This document shows, piece by piece, positions 1 to 13,755 of a DNA stretch of 64,000 nucleotides. The stretch comes from Xestospongia muta (taxonomy: Eukaryota > Porifera > Demospongiae > Haplosclerida > Petrosiidae), in NCBI GenBank assembly GCA_963693285.1, contig OY848929.1, positions 5,706,501 to 5,770,500 on the forward strand, read 5' to 3'. The notes below the pieces were generated by a model. That model was not told the origin of the DNA and made no database searches. It saw nothing but the letters and a program-made list of their open reading frames with translations. Positions within the stretch are counted from its first letter, which is position 1, and every line of letters starts with the position of its first letter. The translations under genes and the position numbers were made by a program.

Positions 1-148
1 TCACTGCTCTAAAATGTAGCATTATCCATTTAAAAATGTTTATATAATGGCCTTTGTTCTACTAGTAAATGTACATGTAAATAAATGAAATCGTTTTGTC
101 TTTTTTTACTGACTTTAACAACATTTCTAAGCACAAATAATTATTCTA

Positions 149-330
149 CTTAGCAAGAACCTATATAGCTATCATTATAAAAAATTTGAAGCAATTTCAT
201 TTTTCTGCCATTTTTGGCTCGAGACCATGGACTATAGTCCATGGTCTCGAGCCAAAAATTGAGAATTTGGTCCACGTCACGAAATCTCTTGAATTTTTTT
301 ATGATGATAGCTATATAGGTCCTTGTTAAG
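149..330. repeat. 182-bp fold-back element, first copy (subfamily A)
   Basis: The element lies inside a 343-bp long monomer. Its ends are inverted copies of one another (CTTAGCAAGAACC on the left, CCTTGTTAAG on the right, both flanking the monomer landmark CTATATAG). At its centre, 210-259 is a perfect 50-bp palindrome built from GGCTCGAGACCATGG and its complement around ACTATAGT. The left half reads as an inverted monomer segment, so the element looks like a head-to-head monomer fusion that then spread with the array. A transcript of either strand could fold into one long hairpin. No ORF of substance is present. Confidence 0.9.
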
Positions 331-405
331 TGACATTAGTATTACTGCTCTAAAATGTTGTGTTATTTTTTTTAAAATGTTTATATAATGGCCTTTGTTC
401 TACTA

Positions 406-452
406 GTAAATGTACATGTAAATTAATGAATTCGTTTTGTCTTTTTTTACAG
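406..452 (+). other. Example of 47-nt intron-like cassette in monomer
   Basis: This stretch begins GTAAATGTAC, contains TTAATGA (a possible branch site), then a T-rich tract, and ends TTTTACAG. It has the outward form of a GT...AG intron of 47 nt, close in size to the 52-nt intron at 53,883-53,934. The same cassette recurs in very many monomers; some types replace the final CAG with AACG or AACA and so lose it. No flanking open reading frame on the + strand supports real splicing, so this is a structural observation, not an annotated intron. Confidence 0.4.
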
Positions 453-796
453 ATTTTAAAGAATGAAATTGCTCCAAATTTTTTGTGATAATAGCTATAT
501 TCTTCCTTGTCAAATGACATTAGTATCACTGCTCTAAAATGTAGCATTATCCTTTTAAAAATGTTTATATAATGCCCTTTGTTCTAGTAGAAAATGTACA
601 TGTAAATTAATGAATGCATTTTGTTTTTTTTTACAGACTTTAAAGAATGAAATTACTTCAAATTTTTTATGATGATAGCTATATAGGTCCTTGTTAAGTG
701 ACATTAGTATCACAGCTTTAAAATGTAGCGTTATGTTTTTAAAAATGTTTATATAATGGCCTTTGTTCTACTAGTAAATGTACATGTAAATTAATG

Positions 797-823
797 AATT
801 CGTTTTGTCTTTTTTAACGAATT
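797..823. other. T-loop stem, CG type
   Basis: AATTCGTT and AACGAATT form an 8-bp stem closing an 11-nt T-rich loop. The stem occurs only in monomers that lack the ACAG version of the T tract. Compare the co-varied version at 13,330-13,357. Confidence 0.6.
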
Positions 824-3800
824 TAAAGAATGAAATTGCTTAAAATTTTTTATGATGATAGCTATATAGGTCTTTGTTAAGTGACATTAGTATGACTGCT
901 CTAAAATGTAGCATTATCCTTTTAAAAATCTTTATATAATGGCCTTTGTTCTACTAGTAAATGTACATGTAAATTAATGAATTCGTTTTGTTTTTTTTAC
1001 AGACTTTAAAGAATGAAATTACTTCAAATTTTTGTGATGATAGCTATATAGGTTCTTGTTAAGTGACATTAGTATCACAGCTCTAAAATGCAGCGTTATA
1101 TTTTAAAAAATGTTTATATAATGGCCTTTGTTCTACTAGTAAATGTACATGTAAATTAATGAATTCGTTTTGTCTTTTTTAACGAATTTAAAGAATGAAA
1201 TTGCTTAAAATTTTTTATGATGATAGCTATATAGGTCTTTGTTAAGTGACATTAGTATGACTGCTCTAAAATGTAGCATTATCCTTTTAAAAATCTTTAT
1301 ATAATGCCCTTTGTTCTAGTAGTAAATGTGCATGTAAATTAATGAATTCGTTTTGTCTTTTTTTACAGACTTTAATGAATGAAATCGCTTTATTTATTTT
1401 GTGATGATAGCTATATAGGTTCTTGTTAAGTGACATTAGTATCACAGCTTTAAAATGTAGCGTTATGTTTTTAAAAATGTTTATATAATGCCCTTTGTTC
1501 TAGTAGAAAATGTACATGTAAATTAATGAATGCATTTTGTTTTTTTTTACAGACTTTAAAGAATGAAATTACTTCACATTTTTTGTGATGATAGCTATAT
1601 AGGTTCTTGTTAAGTGACATTAGTATCACTGCTCTAAAATGTAGCATTATCCTTTTAAAAATGTTTATATAATGCCCTTTGTTCTAGTAGAAAATGTACA
1701 TGTAAATTAATGAATGCATTTTGTTTTTTTTTACAGACTTTAAAGAATGAAATTACTTCACATTTTTTGTGATAATAGCTATATAGGTTCTTGTTAAGTG
1801 ACATTAGTATCACAGCTTTAAAATGTAGCGTTATGTTTTTAAAAATGTTTATATAATGGCCTTTGTTCTAGTAGTAAATGTGCATGTAAATTAATGAATT
1901 CGTTTTGTCTTTTTTTACAGACTTTAATGAATGAAATCGCTTTAATTATTTTGTGATGATAGCTATATAGGTTCTTGTTAAATTACATTAGTATCACTGC
2001 TCTAAAATGTAGCATTATCCTTTTAAAAATGTTTATATAATGGCCTTTGTTCTACTAGTAAATGTACATGTAAATTAATGAATTCGTTTTGTCTTTTTTT
2101 ACAGACTTGAATGAATGAAATCGCTTTAATTATTTTGTGATGATAGCTATATAGGTTCTTGTTAAATGACATTAGTATCACTGCTCTAAAATGTAGCATT
2201 ATCCTTTTAAAAATGTTTATATAATGGCCTTTGTTCTACTAGTAAATGTACATGTAAATTAATGAATTCGTTTTGTCTTTTTTTACAGAATTTAATGAAT
2301 GAAATTGCTCCAAATTTTTTGTGATAATAGCTATATTCTTCCTTGTCAAATGACATTAGTATCACTGCTCTAAAATGTAGCATTATCCTTTTAAAAATGT
2401 TTATATAATGGCCTTTGTTCTAGTAGAAAATGTACTTGTAAATTAATGAATGCATTTTGTTTTTTTTTACAGACTTTAAAGAATGAAATTACTTCAAATT
2501 TTTTTGTGATGATAGCTATATAGGTTCTTGTTAAGTGACATTAGTATCACAGCTCTAAAATGTAGCATTATATTTTTTAAAATCTTTATATAATGGCCTT
2601 TGTTCTACTAGTAAATGTACATGTAAATTAATAAAATCGTTTTGTCTTTTTTTACAGACTTTAAAGAATGAAATTACTTCAAATTTTTTGTGATGATAGA
2701 TATATAGGTCTTTGTTAAGTGACATTAGTATGACTGCTCTAAAATGTAGCATTATCCTTTTAAAAATGTTTATATAATGCCCTTTGTTCTAGTAGAAAAT
2801 GTACATGTAAATTAATGAATGCATTTTGTTTTTTTACAGACTTTAAAAAATGAAATTACTTCAAATTTTTTGTGATGATAGCTATATAGGTTGTTGTTAA
2901 GTGACATTAGTATCACAGCTCTAAAATGCAGCGTTATATTTTAAAAAATGTTTATATAATGGCCTTTGTTCTAGTAGTAAATGTACATGTAAATTAATGA
3001 ATTCGTTTTGTCTTTTTTAACGAATTTAAAGAATAAAATTGCTTGAAATTTTTTATGATGATAGCTATATAGGTTGTTGTTAAGTGACATTAGTATGACT
3101 GCTCTAAAATGTAGCATTATCCTTTTAAAAATCTTTATATAATGGCCTTTGTTCTACTAGTAAATGTACATGTAAATTAATGAATTCGTTTTGGTTTTTT
3201 TACTGACTTTAACAACATTTATAAGCACAAACAATTATTCTACTAAACAAGGACCTATAGAGCTATCATCATAAAAAATTTGAAGCAATTTCATTTTTTT
3301 GCCATTTTTGGCTCGAGACCATGGACTATAGTCCATGGTCTCGAGCCAAAAATTGAGAATTTGGTACACGTCACAAAATCTCTTGAATGTTTTTATGATG
3401 ATAGCTATATAGGTCCTTGTTAAGTGACATTAGTATCACTGCTCTAAAATGTAGCATTATCCATTTAAAAATGTTTATATAATGGCCTTTGTTCTACTAG
3501 TAAATGTACATGTAAATAAATGAAATCGTTTTGTCTTTTTTTACTGACTTTAACAACATTTCTAAGCACAAATAATTATTCTACTTAGCAAGAACCTATA
3601 TAGCTATCATCATAAAAAATTTGAAGCAATTTCATTTTTCTGCCATTTTTGGCTCGAGACCATGGACTATAGTCCATGGTCTCGAGCCAAAAATTGAGAA
3701 TTTGGTCCACGTCACGAAATCTCTTGAATTTTTTTATGATGATAGCTATATAGGTCCTTGTTAAGTGACATTAGTATTACTGCTCTAAAATGTTGTGTTA

Positions 3801-6800
3801 TTTTTTTTAAAATGTTTATATAATGGCCTTTGTTCTACTAGTAAATGTACATGTAAATTAATGAATTCGTTTTGTCTTTTTTTACAGATTTTAAAGAATG
3901 AAATTGCTCCAAATTTTTTGTGATAATAGCTATATTCTTCCTTGTCAAATGACATTAGTATCACTGCTCTAAAATGTAGCATTATCCTTTTAAAAATGTT
4001 TATATAATGCCCTTTGTTCTAGTAGAAAATGTACATGTAAATTAATGAATGCATTTTGTTTTTTTTTACAGACTTTAAAGAATGAAATTACTTCACATTT
4101 TTTGTGATAATAGCTATATAGGTTCTTGTTAAGTGACATTAGTATCACAGCTTTAAAATGTAGCGTTATGTTTTTAAAAATGTTTATATAATGGCCTTTG
4201 TTCTAGTAGTAAATGTGCATGTAAATTAATGAATTCGTTTTGTCTTTTTTTACAGACTTTAATGAATGAAATCGCTTTAATTATTTTGTGATGATAGCTA
4301 TATAGGTTCTTGTTAAATTACATTAGTATCACTGCTCTAAAATGTAGCATTATCCTTTTAAAAATGTTTATATAATGGCCTTTGTTCTACTAGTAAATGT
4401 ACATGTAAATTAATGAATTCGTTTTGTCTTTTTTTACAGACTTGAATGAATGAAATCGCTTTAATTATTTTGTGATGATAGCTATATAGGTTCTTGTTAA
4501 ATGACATTAGTATCACTGCTCTAAAATGTAGCATTATCCTTTTAAAAATGTTTATATAATGGCCTTTGTTCTACTAGTAAATGTACATGTAAATTAATGA
4601 ATTCGTTTTGTCTTTTTTTACAGAATTTAATGAATGAAATTGCTCCAAATTTTTTGTGATAATAGCTATATTCTTCCTTGTCAAATGACATTAGTATCAC
4701 TGCTCTAAAATGTAGCATTATCCTTTTAAAAATGTTTATATAATGGCCTTTGTTCTAGTAGAAAATGTACTTGTAAATTAATGAATGCATTTTGTTTTTT
4801 TTTACAGACTTTAAAGAATGAAATTACTTCAAATTTTTTTGTGATGATAGCTATATAGGTTCTTGTTAAGTGACATTAGTATCACAGCTCTAAAATGTAG
4901 CATTATATTTTTTAAAATCTTTATATAATGGCCTTTGTTCTACTAGTAAATGTACATGTAAATTAATAAAATCGTTTTGTCTTTTTTTACAGACTTTAAA
5001 GAATGAAATTACTTCAAATTTTTTGTGATGATAGATATATAGGTCTTTGTTAAGTGACATTAGTATGACTGCTCTAAAATGTAGCATTATCCTTTTAAAA
5101 ATGTTTATATAATGCCCTTTGTTCTAGTAGAAAATGTACATGTAAATTAATGAATGCATTTTGTTTTTTTACAGACTTTAAAAAATGAAATTACTTCAAA
5201 TTTTTTGTGATGATAGCTATATAGGTTGTTGTTAAGTGACATTAGTATCACAGCTCTAAAATGCAGCGTTATATTTTAAAAAATGTTTATATAATGGCCT
5301 TTGTTCTAGTAGTAAATGTACATGTAAATTAATGAATTCGTTTTGTCTTTTTTAACGAATTTAAAGAATAAAATTGCTTGAAATTTTTTATGATGATAGC
5401 TATATAGGTTGTTGTTAAGTGACATTAGTATGACTGCTCTAAAATGTAGCATTATCCTTTTAAAAATGTTTATATAATGGCCTTTGTTCTACTAGTAAAT
5501 GTACATGTAAATTAATGAATTCGTTTTGGTTTTTTTACTGACTTTAACAACATTTATAAGCACAAACAATTATTCTACTAAACAAGGACCTATAGAGCTA
5601 TCATCATAAAAAATTTGAAGCAATTTCATTTTTTTGCCATTTTTGGCTCGAGACCATGGACTATAGTCCATGGTCTCGAGCCAAAAATTGAGAATTTGGT
5701 ACACGTCACAAAATCTCTTGAATGTTTTTATGATGATAGCTATATAGGTCCTTGTTAAGTGACATTAGTATCACTGCTCTAAAATGTAGCATTATCCATT
5801 TAAAAATGTTTATATAATGGCCTTTGTTCTACTAGTAAATGTACATGTAAATAAATGAAATCGTTTTGTCTTTTTTTACTGACTTTAACAACATTTCTAA
5901 GCACAAATAATTATTCTACTTAGCAAGAACCTATATAGCTATCATCATAAAAAATTTGAAGCAATTTCATTTTTCTGCCATTTTTGGCTCGAGACCATGG
6001 ACTATAGTCCATGGTCTCGAGCCAAAAATTGAGAATTTGGTCCACGTCACGAAATCTCTTGAATTTTTTTATGATGATAGCTATATAGGTCCTTGTTAAG
6101 TGACATTAGTATTACTGCTCTAAAATGTTGTGTTATTTTTTTTAAAATGTTTATATAATGGCCTTTGTTCTACTAGTAAATGTACATGTAAATTAATGAA
6201 TTCGTTTTGTCTTTTTTTACAGATTTTAAAGAATGAAATTGCTCCAAATTTTTTGTGATAATAGCTATATTCTTCCTTGTCAAATGACATTAGTATCACT
6301 GCTCTAAAATGTAGCATTATCCTTTTAAAAATGTTTATATAATGCCCTTTGTTCTAGTAGAAAATGTACATGTAAATTAATGAATGCATTTTGTTTTTTT
6401 TTACAGACTTTAAAGAATGAAATTACTTCAAATTTTTTATGATGAGAGCTATATAGGTCTTTGTTAAGTGACATTAGTATCACAGCTCTAAAATATAGCA
6501 TTATCCTTTTAAAAATGTTTATATAATGGCCTTTGTTCTACTAGTAAATGTACATGTAAATTAATGAATTCGTTGTTTTTTTTACAGACTTTAAAGAATG
6601 AAATTACTTCAAATTTTTGTGATGATAGCTATATAGGTTCTTGTTAAGTGACATTAGTATCACAGCTTTAAAATGTAGCGTTATGTTTTTAAAAATGTTT
6701 ATATAATGGCCTTTGTTCTACTAGTAAATGTACATGTAAATTAATGAATTCGTTTTGTCTTTTTTAACGAATTTAAAGAATGAAATTGCTTAAAATTTTT

Positions 6801-9800
6801 TATGATGATAGCTATATAGGTCTTTGTTAAGTGACATTAGTATGACTGCTCTAAAATGTAGCATTATCCTTTTAAAAATCTTTATATAATGGCCTTTGTT
6901 CTACTAGTAAATGTACATGTAAATTAATGAATTCGTTTTGTTTTTTTTACAGACTTTAAAGAATGAAATTACTTCAAATTTTTGTGATGATAGCTATATA
7001 GGTTCTTGTTAAGTGACATTAGTATCACAGCTCTAAAATGCAGCGTTATATTTTAAAAAATGTTTATATAATGGCCTTTGTTCTACTAGTAAATGTACAT
7101 GTAAATTAATGAATTCGTTTTGTCTTTTTTAACGAATTTAAAGAATGAAATTGCTTAAAATTTTTTATGATGATAGCTATATAGGTCTTTGTTAAGTGAC
7201 ATTAGTATGACTGCTCTAAAATGTAGCATTATCCTTTTAAAAATCTTTATATAATGCCCTTTGTTCTAGTAGTAAATGTGCATGTAAATTAATGAATTCG
7301 TTTTGTCTTTTTTTACAGACTTTAATGAATGAAATCGCTTTATTTATTTTGTGATGATAGCTATATAGGTTCTTGTTAAGTGACATTAGTATCACAGCTT
7401 TAAAATGTAGCGTTATGTTTTTAAAAATGTTTATATAATGCCCTTTGTTCTAGTAGAAAATGTACATGTAAATTAATGAATGCATTTTGTTTTTTTTTAC
7501 AGACTTTAAAGAATGAAATTACTTCACATTTTTTGTGATGATAGCTATATAGGTTCTTGTTAAGTGACATTAGTATCACTGCTCTAAAATGTAGCATTAT
7601 CCTTTTAAAAATGTTTATATAATGCCCTTTGTTCTAGTAGAAAATGTACATGTAAATTAATGAATGCATTTTGTTTTTTTTTACAGACTTTAAAGAATGA
7701 AATTACTTCACATTTTTTGTGATAATAGCTATATAGGTTCTTGTTAAGTGACATTAGTATCACAGCTTTAAAATGTAGCGTTATGTTTTTAAAAATGTTT
7801 ATATAATGGCCTTTGTTCTAGTAGTAAATGTGCATGTAAATTAATGAATTCGTTTTGTCTTTTTTTACAGACTTTAATGAATGAAATCGCTTTAATTATT
7901 TTGTGATGATAGCTATATAGGTTCTTGTTAAATGACATTAGTATCACTGCTCTAAAATGTAGCATTATCCTTTTAAAAATGTTTATATAATGGCCTTTGT
8001 TCTACTAGTAAATGTACATGTAAATTAATGAATTCGTTTTGTCTTTTTTTACAGACTTGAATGAATGAAATCGCTTTAATTATTTTGTGATGATAGCTAT
8101 ATAGGTTCTTGTTAAATGACATTAGTATCACTGCTCTAAAATGTAGCATTATCCTTTTAAAAATGTTTATATAATGGCCTTTGTTCTACTAGTAAATGTA
8201 CATGTAAATTAATGAATTCGTTTTGTCTTTTTTTACAGAATTTAATGAATGAAATTGCTCCAAATTTTTTGTGATAATAGCTATATTCTTCCTTGTCAAA
8301 TGACATTAGTATCACTGCTCTAAAATGTAGCATTATCCTTTTAAAAATGTTTATATAATGGCCTTTGTTCTAGTAGAAAATGTACTTGTAAATTAATGAA
8401 TGCATTTTGTTTTTTTTTACAGACTTTAAAGAATGAAATTACTTCAAATTTTTTTGTGATGATAGCTATATAGGTTCTTGTTAAGTGACATTAGTATCAC
8501 AGCTCTAAAATGTAGCATTATATTTTTTAAAATGTTTATATAATGGCCTTTGTTCTACTAGTAAATGTACATGTAAATTAATAAAATCGTTTTGTCTTTT
8601 TTTACAGACTTTAAAGAATGAAATTACTTCAAATTTTTTGTAATGATAGATATATAGGTTGTTGTTAAGTGACATTAGTATGACTGCTCTAAAATGTAGC
8701 ATTATCCTTTTAAAAATGTTTATATAATGGCCTTTGTTCTACTAGTAAATGTACATGTAAATTAATGAATTCGTTTTGTCTTTTTTAACGAATTTAAAGA
8801 ATAAAATTGCTTGAAATTTTTTATGATGATAGCTATATAGGTTGTTGTTAAGTGACATTAGTATGACTGCTCTAAAATGTAGCATTATCCTTTTAAAAAT
8901 GTTTATATAATGGCCTTTGTTCTACTAGTAAATGTACATGTAAATTAATGAATTCGTTTTGTCTTTTTTTACAGAATTTAAAGAATGAAATTGCTCCAAA
9001 GTTTTTGTGATAATAGCTATATTCTTCCTTGTCAAATGACGTTAGTATCACTGCTCTAAAATGTAGCATTATCCTTTCAAAAATGTTTATATAATGCCCT
9101 TTGTTCTAGTAGAAAATGTACATGTAAATTAATGAATGCATTTTGTTTTTTTTTACAGACTTTAAAGAATGAAATTACTTCAAATTTTTTGTGATGATAG
9201 CTATATAGGTTCTTGTTAAGTGACATTAGTATCACAACTCTAAAATGTAGCATTATATTTTTTAAAATCTTTATATAATGGCCTTTGTTCTACTAGTAAA
9301 TGTACATGTAAATTAATAAAATCGTTTTGTCTTTTTTTACAGACTTTAAAGAATGAAATTACTTCAAATTTTTTGTGATGATAGATATATAGGTCTTTGT
9401 TTAGTGACATTAGTATGACTGCTCTAAAATGTAGCATTATCCTTTTAAAAATGTTTATATAATGCCCTTTGTTCTAGTAGAAAATGTACATGTAAATTAA
9501 TGAATGCATTTTGTTTTTTTACAGACTTTAAAAAATGAAATTACTTCAAATTTTTTGTGATGATAGCTATATAGGTCTTTGTTAAGTGACATTAGTATCA
9601 CAGCTCTAAAATGCAGCGTTATATTTTAAAAAATGTTTATATAATGGCCTTTGTTCTAGTAGTAAATGTACATGTAAATTAATGAATTCGTTTTGTCTTT
9701 TTTAACGAATTTAAAGAATAAAATTGCTTGAAATTTTTTATGATGATAGCTATATAGGTTGTTGTTAAGTGACATTAGTATGACTGCTCTAAAATGTAGC

Positions 9801-9986
9801 ATTATCCTTTTAAAAATGTTTATATAATGGCCTTTGTTCTACTAGTAAATGTACATGTAAATTAATGAATTCGTTTTGGTTTTTTTACTGACTTTAACAA
9901 CATTTATAAGCACAAACAATTATTCTACTAAACAAGGACCTATAGAGCTATCATCATAAAAAATTTGAAGCAATTTCATTTTTTTG

Positions 9987-10040
9987 CAATTTTTGGCTCG
10001 AGACCATGGACTATAGTCCATGGTCTCGAGCCAAAAATTG
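9987..10040. repeat. Longest perfect palindrome, 54 bp
   Basis: This is the apex of the subfamily A fold-back at about 10.0 kb. A single C-to-A difference in the left flank (GCAATTTTTGG instead of GCCATTTTTGG) extends the perfect palindrome from 50 to 54 bp. It is the last copy before a 3.6-kb stretch with no fold-back at all (10,033-13,640). Confidence 0.85.
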
Positions 10041-13000
10041 AGAATTTGGTCCACGTGACGAAATCTCTTGAATTTTTTTATGATGATAGCTATATAGGTC
10101 CTTGTTAAGTGACATTAGTATTACTGCTCTAAAATGTTGTGTTATTTTTTTTAAAATGTTTATATAATGGCCTTTGTTCTACTAGTAAATGTACATGTAA
10201 ATTAATGAATTCGTTTTGTCTTTTTTTACAGATTTTAAAGAATGAAATTGCTCCAAATTTTTTGTGATAATAGCTATATTCTTCCTTGTCAAATGACATT
10301 AGTATCACTGCTCTAAAATGTAGCATTATCCTTTTAAAAATGTTTATATAATGCCCTTTGTTCTAGTAGAAAATGTACATGTAAATTAATGAATGCATTT
10401 TGTTTTTTTTTACAGACTTTAAAGAATGAAATTACTTCAAATTTTTTATGATGATAGCTATATAGGTCTTTGTTAAGTGACATTAGTATCACAGCTCTAA
10501 AATATAGCATTATCCTTTTAAAAATGTTTATATAATGGCCTTTGTTCTACTAGTAAATGTACATGTAAATTAATGAATTCGTTTTTTTTTTTTACAGACT
10601 TTAAAGAATGAAATTACTTCAAATTTTTGTGATGATAGCTATATAGGTTCTTGTTAAGTGACATTAGTATCACAGCTTTAAAATGTAGCGTTATGTTTTT
10701 AAAAATGTTTATATAATGGCCTTTGTTCTACTAGTAAATGTACATGTAAATTAATGAATTCGTTTTGTCTGTTTTAACGAATTTAATGAATGAAATTGCT
10801 TAAAATTTTTTATGATGATAGCTATATAGGTCTTTGTTAAGTGACATTAGTATGACTGCTCTAAAATGTAGCATTATCCTTTTAAAAATCTTTATATAAT
10901 GGCCTTTGTTCTACTAGTAAATGTACATGTAAATTAATGAATTCGTTTTGTTTTTTTTACAGACTTTAAAGAATGAAATTACTTCAAATTTTTGTGATGA
11001 TAGCTATATAGGTTCTTGTTAAGTGACATTAGTATCACAGCTCTAAAATGCAGCGTTATATTTTAAAAAATGTTTATATGATGGCCTTTGTTCTACTAGT
11101 AAATGTACATGTAAATTAATGAATTCGTTTTGTCTTTTTTAACGAATTTAAAGAATGAAATTGCTTAAAATTTTTTATGATGATAGCTATATAGGTCTTT
11201 GTTAAGTGACATTAGTATCACTGCTCTAACATGTAGCATTATCCTTTTAAAAATCTTTATATAATGCCCTTTGTTCTAGTAGTAAATGTGCATGTAAATT
11301 AATGAATTCGTTTTGTCTTTTTTTACAGACTTTAATGAATGAAATCGCTTTATTTATTTTGTGATGATAGCTATATAGGTTCTTGTTAAGTGACATTAGT
11401 ATCACAGCTTTAAAATGTAGCGTTATGTTTTTAAAAATGTTTATATAATGCCCTTTGTTCTAGTAGAAAATGTACATGTAAATTAATGAATGCATTTTGT
11501 TTTTTTTTACAGACTTTAAATAATGAAATTACTTCACATTTTTTGTGATGATAGCTATATAGGTTCTTGTTAAGTGACATTAGTATCACTGCTCTAAAAT
11601 GTAGCATTATCCTTTTAAAAATGTTTATATAATGCCCTTTGTTCTAGTAGAAAATGTACATGTAAATTAATGAATGCATTTTGTTTTTTTTTACAGACTT
11701 TAAAGAATGAAATTACTTCACATTTTTTGTGATAATAGCTATATAGGTTCTTGTTAAGTGACATTAGTATCACAGCTTTAAAATGTAGCGTTATGTTTTT
11801 AAAAATGTTTATATAATGGCCTTTGTTCTAGTAGTAAATGTGCATGTAAATTAATGAATTCGTTTTGTCTTTTTTTACAGACTTTAATGAATGAAATCGC
11901 TTTATTTATTTTGTGATGATAGCTATATAGGTTCTTGTTAAGTGACATTAGTATCACAGCTTTAAAATGTAGCGTTATGTTTTTAAAAATGTTTATATAA
12001 TGCCCTTTGTTCTAGTAGAAAATGTACATGTAAATTAATGAATGCATTTTGTTTTTTTTTACAGACTTTAAATAATGAAATTACTTCACATTTTTTGTGA
12101 TGATAGCTATATAGGTTCTTGTTAAGTGACATTAGTATCACTGCTCTAAAATGTAGCATTATCCTTTTAAAAATGTTTATATAATGCCCTTTGTTCTAGT
12201 AGAAAATGTACATGTAAATTAATGAATGCATTTTGTTTTTTTTTACAGACTTTAAAGAATGAAATTACTTCACATTTTTTGTGATAATAGCTATATAGGT
12301 TCTTGTTAAGTGACATTAGTATCACAGCTTTAAAATGTAGCGTTATGTTTTTAAAAATGTTTATATAATGGCCTTTGTTCTAGTAGTAAATGTGCATGTA
12401 AATTAATGAATTCGTTTTGTCTTTTTTTACAGACTTTAATGAATGAAATCGCTTTAATTATTTTGTGATGATAGCTATATAGGTTCTTGTTAAATGACAT
12501 TAGTATCACTGCTCTAAAATGTAGCATTATCCTTTTAAAAATGTTTATATAATGGCCTTTGTTCTACTAGTAAATGTACATGTAAATTAATGAATTCGTT
12601 TTGTCTTTTTTTACAGACTTGAATGAATGAAATCGCTTTAATTATTTTGTGATGATAGCTATATAGGTTCTTGTTAAATGACATTAGTATCACTGCTCTA
12701 AAATGTAGCATTATCCTTTTAAAAATGTTTATATAATGGCCTTTGTTCTACTAGTAAATGTACATGTAAATTAATGAATTCGTTTTGTCTTTTTTTACAG
12801 AATTTAATGAATGAAATTGCTCCAAATTTTTTGTGATAATAGCTATATTCTTCCTTGTCAAATGACATTAGTATCACTGCTCTAAAATGTAGCATTATCC
12901 TTTTAAAAATGTTTATATAATGGCCTTTGTTCTAGTAGAAAATGTACTTGTAAATTAATGAATGCATTTTGTTTTTTTTTACAGACTTTAAAGAATGAAA

Positions 13001-13329
13001 TTACTTCAAATTTTTTTGTGATGATAGCTATATAGGTTCTTGTTAAGTGACATTAGTATCACAGCTCTAAAATGTAGCATTATATTTTTTAAAATCTTTA
13101 TATAATGGCCTTTGTTCTACTAGTAAATGTACATGTAAATTAATAAAATCGTTTTGTCTTTTTTTACAGACTTTAAAGAATGAAATTACTTCAAATTTTT
13201 TGTGAGGATAGCTATATAGGTTCTTGTTAAGTGACATTAGTATCACAGCTCTAAAATATAGCGTTATATTTTTAAAAATGTTTATATAATGGCCTTTGTT
13301 CTACTAGTAAATGTACATGTAAATTAATG

Positions 13330-13357
13330 AATTTGTTTTGTCTTTTTCTAACAAATT
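13330..13357. other. T-loop stem, TG/CA type
   Basis: AATTTGTT and AACAAATT form the same 8-bp stem as at 797-823. Both arms have changed (CG to TG on the left, CG to CA on the right) so pairing is retained. This type is abundant through subfamily B, for example near 14,959, 16,950, 20,345, 24,465 and 26,090. Confidence 0.6.
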
Positions 13358-13573
13358 TAAAGAATGAAATTGCTTCATATTTTTTGTAATGATAGCTATA
13401 TAAGTCCTTGTTAAGTGACATAAGTATCACTGCTCTAAAATGTAGCATTATCCTTTAAAAAATCTTTATATAATGCCCTTTGTTCTACTAGTAAATGTAC
13501 ATGTAAATTAATGAATTTGTTTTGGTTTTTTTACTGACTTTAACAACATTTCTAAGCACAAACAACTATTCTA

Positions 13574-13755
13574 CTTAACAAGGACCTATATAGCTATCAT
13601 CATAAAAAATTCGAAGCAATTTCATTTTTTTGCCATTTTTGGCTCGAGACCATGGACTATAGTCCATGGTCTCAAGCCAAAAATTGAGAATTTGGTCCAC
13701 GTGACGAAATCTCTTGAATTTTTTTATGATGATAGCTATATAGGTCCTTGTTAAG
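13574..13755. repeat. 182-bp fold-back element, subfamily B type
   Basis: The ends are a perfect inverted repeat of 36 bp, running from CTTAACAAGGACC through CTATCATCATAAAAAA on the left and mirrored on the right up to CCTTGTTAAG. The apex (13,641-13,678) is the same palindrome as subfamily A, but the right arm reads CTCAAGCC, leaving one mismatch. Total length (182 bp) equals one ordinary monomer, so insertion keeps the array near its repeat register. Confidence 0.88.

Larger units (their letters stand above)
1..13200 (+). repeat. Array 1, subfamily A block
   Basis: Monomers here commonly end in GAATGAAATTACTTC or GAATGAAATTGCTT, use TGCATTTTG or TTCGTTTTG before the T run, and carry GTACATG. 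All six fold-back palindromes in this block (starts 216, 3,310, 3,651, 5,645, 5,986 and 9,995) keep CTCGAG on both arms. Long stretches are nearly identical: 1,615-3,950 matches 3,950-6,285, and the monomers at 350, 3,785, 6,120 and 10,129 encode the same antisense translation. This indicates recent unequal exchange. Confidence 0.85.
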
